Shown: positions 58,340 through 64,000 of the stretch, piece by piece
Layout: each line of letters begins with the position of its first letter
Position numbering within the stretch: the first letter of the stretch is position 1
NCBI RefSeq assembly: GCF_026230105.1
Contig: NC_079485.1
Coordinates: 9,866,872 to 9,930,871 of the forward strand
Direction: 5' to 3'
DNA length: 64,000 bases
Origin: Diorhabda sublineata
Taxonomy: Eukaryota > Arthropoda > Insecta > Coleoptera > Chrysomelidae
Notes under the pieces: model-generated
Told to the model about the DNA's origin: nothing
The model's database searches: none
The model's input: the letters and a program-made list of their open reading frames with translations, nothing else
Program-made: the position numbers and the translations under genes

Positions 58340-61115
58340 TAGGATAGCTTGATGTATTATTGTAAAAATAGTGTAGTAGTTTTAAAGTGTTACTTTTTTT
58401 TTGTTTTTTATTGCATTGGCGTTGGGTCTAGACGGGATCTAGCCTAAATATTGTTAAAAAAGGGGCACCACCGGTTTTTCAGAAATAATAATTTTTAAAA
58501 TTCTCGTTTAACATAAAGCAAATTTCACCTCTATAGTATTTTTTAAAGTGAAGAATAAAATCGGTCTGATTTTCATGACTAAATCGTCAAAATGTGGTAC
58601 AGGGATATCATTTAAAAAAAACTTTCATAAAACTACATTTTTCTGTGAGTTGGTTGTTAGTTATGACGTATTAACTAAATCGAATTAATAAAACCTAGGA
58701 ATATTATAACATTCAGAAAATAGTATTTCCCAATCTCATTTTAATTATTTAATGATGAGAATCAGGTACTTTTTTACTCGAACACCATAAGTCTAACAAA
58801 GGCATTGCAAGGGAATTTATTTTTGGTAAGTTATATGAAGAACCTCGAAAAAATTCTGTTCCATTTTCATCATCAAATCCACTCTTTGTCGTCAAAATAG
58901 CACTTTAGCCAGTAGCATTTTGTCAAATAGGCCGGCCGCCTGGCGCTATAAAATATATAACGACTTTGTAAGTTAATACTAATCCTATCGACCACCATTA
59001 ATCTGTTGTATTTCTTTCCGTTGAAAAACCATAAACTTTTTTTTTAATTTTCCAAGCCCATCACCTCTGGCATATTAGTCTATTTTAGACAATTTGAGAC
59101 CACAGACGGACTTCGTAGATACTCATGGTGATGAAAGACACTTCAAATTTCCTAGGAATGAAAAACATTACGTTGATCTCAAATATAGAAAAATTACCAG
59201 TTGGGATGTTTCTACAAATAAAATCGTAGAAACTTCCTGTATTACTCTATATTTTCAGTAAACTATTAATTTTATTTTATTAACTACGCATTTTCCAATA
59301 TTGAGTGGTTCAGGTACAGTATTAATACTTTTCATTTTTTCCGCACCTGTTGCCGTATTATAAATAAAATTGCAATAACATCAAAGATTGACTATATACA
59401 TTGAATGTAGTTTGGTTTGTTAGTTCTATGTATTTTGTATGCAATCGATAAGAAGTGGTTTGTATCTCTTAAAACTTCAAAGACCACCCGGTTTAACGGC
59501 AACATATCGTGCTGCTAGTATTTTGATTAGGTTGCCCTGGAAAGGTTATAAATAGAGATGTTATTGGATTTATTGTCCCTTTTTTAGATTGCCGTGTTGG
59601 GTCTCGAAGGAAATTTTTTTTATCTTGAATAAATTAATTTTTTGTTATCTGTAATAATTATAATAAATAAAGATAATAGGATATTTGTAAACTGAACTTC
59701 TCTAAATAGAAGCAGTTTTTGTGTGATAAATTTGGGGCTAATTGATTTTTTGGTGACAATAAAAATAAAATGTTATGACAGATTTACGTATATTTCACCG
59801 ATATGAAATGGCAGGAAATAATTTAGAGACTATTTTAATAAAAAATAATGATTATTCTTGATATATTTATCATATTTCACTGTGTTAACAAAATAATATG
59901 TATGATTAGGTTAGTTAAATGTAGGATTTTGAAATAGTTTGGCTAAGATTGTAGACAATGTTAATTTTGGATATCTTTCGAATCTAATCAAAATAGATAC
60001 CATCGAGTATTAATGATTTTCTAGATAATAAAGCTTATTTTAAGTACATATAATGTGCTTAAGAACTACAGTTTCTACCTGATTTTCATTAGGCAAGGAA
60101 ACATAGTATGCTAGAATACAACAATCGTCAGTGTTGTCGGATATATCATAGTAAATAAAAGTGGAAATATTTTCTTTTTCTTTCTTTGTATAATTTGGTA
60201 TTTTAAAAAATTATGAAATAAAGCACCACTTGTTTGATTTGAAAATAATTTCAAGCATAAAACCAACATGTAAAAAATCAAGATGCTATTATTTATCACT
60301 TAAGTCACACTTTAATCACTTTTTTTTTCATAATAGCTCTCAAAATTTGGTCTTTTGTGATATTGTATTTTGAAAATATGCCATTTTAAGAAATATTATA
60401 AACACAAAACACAACTTTGACTTTATTAGTTCCCAGGTAGGAAATTGAACTACCTTCAAATAATTTTAATCACACATTATTGATAAATTTAAATTTGTAC
60501 CATTTTATGCATAATGTCGGATAGTAGTTCAGGTTCAGATCCCCAGACGTCAATTCTCATGATCCATGATCCATCTAAATATAGGGGATGTGGACATCTC
60601 TATTATATACTCAAATTTCAATCTCCAATGAAGATTAAAAAATAATCATATATCCGTTTGGAAAATTAAATAGTAATTTTATTCTTGTTGATGGATCTGC
60701 CACACATTGTTACCAATATTAAGAGTCTGAAGAACAATAATGTATTAATTTTAATAAAATCTACTATAGTGGTGTGATACAGATTTCCTAAAATGGTCCT
60801 TCTAGTTTGAAGACAGGGTATAGTCCGTACTTCATAATGGAACACCAGCATGATAACTTCCAGTAAAGAGAAAGTAGGAATATAAGTGCGCAAATTAAAA
60901 ACAGCAAAATCGTGCAATTATTTCGTTGCAAAAGTAGCTGAAGTGTAACTTTTTCCAAAAAGATGATAGTTTGTATATATAATATTACACAAAGAATATG
61001 TTTATAAATTGCTATGTCGGGTATAGTAATGAAGAGAAGTATGAATGTGAGTTTTTCACTTATTATGTACTGTACTATTGCCTACTAACATTTTTCCGAA
61101 TGTTTTATGTACTTT
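58340..61115. other. Intergenic DNA, no gene seen
   Basis: Short GC-richer scraps such as GTTGGGTCTAGACGGGATCT (58421-58440) and GTTGGGTCTCGAAGG (near 59595) may be two copies of an unidentified repeat. The 83-codon minus frame at 60917-60666 is unrecognised. Confidence 0.35.
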
Positions 61116-61120
61116 ATATG

Positions 61121-61163
<43 letters not shown>
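61116..61163. repeat. (TA)n microsatellite beside a foldback element
   Basis: A TA run with one CA interruption that ends at the left tip of the foldback at 61164. Confidence 0.9.
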
Positions 61164-61168
<5 letters not shown>

Positions 61169-61307
61169 TCTAAATGTTCTTGATTTTAGGTCTCTTCTCT
61201 TTTAAAATTAGTTTTTTTTGATAGTAATACTGTGATAATTTTTTAAAAAATATCATAAGAAACTAATTTAACAGAATAGACTTAAAATCAAGAACATTTA
61301 GATGCAT
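61164..61307. mobile_element. 144-bp foldback MITE
   Basis: The left arm starts ATGCATCTAAATGTTCTTGA and the right arm ends TCAAGAACATTTAGATGCAT, an exact reverse complement over the outer 20 bp. The outer 30 bp have one mismatch. Pairing continues inward (TTAAAATTAGTTT against AAACTAATTTAAC), so nearly the whole element folds on itself. It is flanked by TA on the left and TAA on the right, fitting a TA-targeting MITE. It carries no ORF. Confidence 0.75.
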
Positions 61308-62119
61308 TAATATATCAGAAGGACTAAGAAATAAGCAATTGAAGAAATTTATATATAGTTTGATAGCAAAAACAATGAAACAGTCTTGTTATTGGAAACA
61401 GTATTTGAATGAATATATTTGTAATTATTGCTTTTCAAGGTACGCACTTCTTCCTTGCTGCCAATACATAATGAGATATAGTATTTTTTTCTTTTTTCTT
61501 GGTATTCACTTTCATTTTCTCAATCTCAATAGTGCTGTGACCTTCCATCTCCAATTGAAAATTGTTTTCGCCTTGAAGCTAATAAGTGATTATGTTGGTT
61601 GTACGTCTTGAGCCGCATGGACAATATTGTTATTAAAGTATTGCTTCTTTCTAAGCTATTGAATTCCTATGTGAATCAACATATTTCATAGATATTGTTA
61701 TGGTATCACTATTGATTAGTCTAATGAACTCATGAGTTAGTTCAATCATGTAATACTGTGATAATTTTCAAATGTCTAGTTTCTATCCATTTTTAAGATC
61801 CCAATTTGCTTTTACCGTAATATTGTTTTTGAATGTACCAGAGGGATTTGACAGAAGAATCACTTATTAATATAAAAGTTTGTTTACCGTAAAGTATCAT
61901 TGTTAAGTAAATTGAAACAAATAGTGTAAGCATTGATAATAACTATACAATTTGATTATTGATAAATTTAGATATATCTGACTACGTCCATACGTTTTAA
62001 AAACGGGGAATTTACAAGAATAACAGCAAATTTCTTTATTTAACTTCATGAAGACATACTGATATGTATTAGAGCTAATGGGAAAATTTCACCAAAAAGG
62101 TCATTATTTAATAAAAAAC
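61308..62119. other. Intergenic DNA, no gene seen
   Basis: The 90-codon plus frame at 61339-61611 is Cys/Phe/Tyr-rich without a family pattern. Confidence 0.4.
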
Positions 62120-62610
62120 ATGAAAATAGTGCTAGGACCGAATAGGGATAAGTGAAGCACTATCAGTGAATATTGATACAAATCCTATAGCAAATACAAG
62201 GAAATTGATCAAATAATCTGGTTTATCATAGACTACCGTTCGTAGGGTTTTGAAACATCATAAATTTCATTCTTGCGAAATACATTTGGCACAGAAAATA
62301 AAAGAAGATATAAATACAGACAATTTGGTTTTTAGGATGAATGTTCCTTTCTTTGTAAATGGAAGATTCACGGTTATGAATCAATACTTAAAGGAAACTA
62401 TTGATCCCGCTTTTTCAAAAATATAATCTAAAACGGTAATAAGTACTTATAAGATGACCTCTTGTTCCAACAAGACGGGACATCTTTACATTATACTAAA
62501 GCTGTAAGGTGATATCTAACCATCGATTTCTTAAGCAACTGATTGAAAAGGGTAGTTTTATTCAATGACCTGCAAGTTTTCTCGATTCAATGCATGGAAT
62601 TTTCTAGTCA
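62120..62610 (+). pseudogene. Tc1/mariner transposase relic (same class as 26.6 kb)
   Basis: NPIANTRKLIK, then TVRRVLKHHKFHSCEIHLAQ (about 62225-62295) matches NP..STR.L....G.S...V.RVLK.HKFHPYK..LVQ. A decayed (F)NGRFTVMNQ follows where this class has LNG.VNRHN. FQQDGTSLHYTKAVR near 62467 matches QQDGAPPHY...VR with the second catalytic Asp. FSRF-like text ends the match. Frameshifts and stops are frequent, and no terminal repeats were seen. Confidence 0.6.
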
Positions 62611-64000
62611 ATTTTCGTTACATTTCAATTAATTGTCCTCTCTAAAACAAAAATCGATATGTTTCAGCATTCCATAAATTCTAATGAATACTGCCAAATA
62701 TCGGAGTGGACTGTTCTCGGTGACTAGCTTTGTATATTACGATCGATAGACTTACTTAATTTCTTCAATATCAGTTGAAATATACGCAATGTAATCCATA
62801 AATATCAATGAGTTGCGATTTCAAGTAAGACAACCTGTTTGATCGTTTGCAAGATAAAGTCATTGTAATACAACACTTGTTTGCACTCTTACAAGTTTAT
62901 GTTTGAACTTGACACACAATGTAAGCAGAAAGCGAAATTACTCTTTTTATGATTTACATATGTTACAACTGTTATTGTTAAAGAAATTGATTTAACAATC
63001 ACCACTCGTTTTTGGTCAAAATAATTTTGTTTGACTGGTTTACGAAGCACGTTTCATATAAGTATATTTACATATGTAGGTATGTTTGACAGGTTAATAT
63101 ATGTAAGCAGAACTCGTTAAAGTATTAGAGAAGTTTTAAAAGCAACTTTAAAGAAGCGTAAAGTCAGAGAAATATATTTCGTCTTGCTAACATATAGGTG
63201 GAAGAGTAAATTGGGAATATGTTCTAATATTTTGTCGTAGAACAGTCGATCGATGTATCTTGACTAAAATTAGAATTCAACAACACTGTTCACCTATATT
63301 TAGATAGTTCACGACCAAGTTACTTGTTCTAACCAAATTGACATCGACTGGGGGTCTGAACCTGAAATACTAATATGACACACTTTATAAAATACTGGTA
63401 AATTTTAATTATATCAATTCATACTGCTTGCTACCTCAGAACAACCAATAAATTTTCAAATTTATCCTTTTATTCATAATAATCCCCAAAGATATAGCAT
63501 CACAAAAAATATATTTTGAGAATTATTATACAAAAAAAAATTAATTTGGAAATTAGTTGTTATGTTATATAGGCGATAATCCGTTAACTATAACAAAAAT
63601 AATATGAATAAAACATGTTACCATTCATTAATAAGGTAAAAATTTGAAAGAAATATGTTACTTATATTTCTAAATACATCATTGCCTACAAAAATAGCCA
63701 ATTAAAATGTTACATATTGGATAATTAGAGATAATTCTAATGATTTTTTTTACTTGATATTCATAACAAATGTATTTTAGTTAATTTAGTGTTGTTTGTA
63801 CCCAGCAGCCATCTATTATAATGTGTTTATGAGGATTTGGGAGCAAATGCACGACATTAATAGATTCGCGATATGATACACAACATTTATTAAAAGGCAT
63901 TTTGAAAACTTGAAAACAACTAACAATATAATCAGAAAAACACCAGCACACCATAACGTTAATAAACATCAAGTTTTAAATTATCAATTTTTCTGTCAAA
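62611..64000. other. Window end, no gene seen
   Basis: The minus frame at 63972-63781 contains MPFNKCCVSYRES, which loosely recalls a zinc-finger start but lacks the remaining ligands. Nothing else was recognised. Confidence 0.35.

Noticed and set aside
60430..60480. Possible tRNA-like B-box near GTAGGAAATTGAACTACC
   Set aside because: No matching A box, acceptor stem or anticodon arm could be built.
63781..63972. Minus-strand frame with MPFNKCCVSYRES as a THAP start
   Set aside because: The later C-x2-H ligands are absent and the resemblance is only a few residues.
1..64000. CRISPR-like or phage-like arrays
   Set aside because: The repeats seen are microsatellites, tandem duplications and transposon arms; the gene structure is eukaryotic.

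Overview
This is an AT-rich nuclear segment from an animal, almost certainly an insect. It has split genes with GT..AG introns, long intergenic stretches, (TA)n microsatellites and many decayed copies of transposons typical of arthropods. A branchless-type FGF gene points to insects. The mix of relics would suit a beetle, but the order is inference.

Three conserved genes can be supported. (1) Ada3/TADA3, plus strand, 20772-24298, seven coding exons and 427 codons. It is the adaptor subunit of the SAGA/ATAC histone acetyltransferase modules. (2) An arfaptin, minus strand, 38721-36463, four coding exons and 323 codons, a BAR/AH-domain protein of the trans-Golgi. (3) The 3' part of a branchless-like FGF, minus strand, 54676-42053. 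It has the 104-bp central FGF exon, an intron of about 11.7 kb, and a last exon that completes the beta-trefoil and adds a long basic and Thr/Pro-rich tail. Its first exon was not found. A short THAP zinc-finger ORF at 58065 looks transposon-related and partly degenerate. The genes belong to unrelated pathways and are simply neighbours.

The rest is transposon debris. 1-20 kb: DDE transposase relics (700-1490, 12600-12897, 19350-19720), two LINE reverse-transcriptase relics (10376-10890, 16805-17393), a fragment of an unnamed arthropod repeat family (8375-8930), and a three-unit tandem repeat (14505-15070). 24.3-31.3 kb: six (TA)n arrays, one nearly complete Tc1/mariner element with about 390-bp inverted repeats (26638-28556), three copies of a hairpin-bearing repeat (29.77-30.4 kb), and a transposase scrap. 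34.7-35.7 kb: a 1-kb PIF/Harbinger copy. 40.6-41.6 kb: a Tc1/mariner pseudogene. The large FGF intron holds mariner, hAT-like and other relics. 55.1-55.8 kb: a LINE RT/RNase H relic. 57.3-58.3 kb: a Harbinger scrap beside the THAP ORF. 61.2 kb: a near-perfect 144-bp foldback element. 62.1-62.6 kb: another Tc1/mariner relic.

No CRISPR, operon, rRNA or convincing tRNA was seen. No clearly new biological system was found. The best leads are the long-TIR mariner, the hairpin-bearing repeat trio, two possible small exons inside the FGF intron, and an unrecognised coding-like stretch near 7 kb. All family calls were made by eye from motifs, without database searches.
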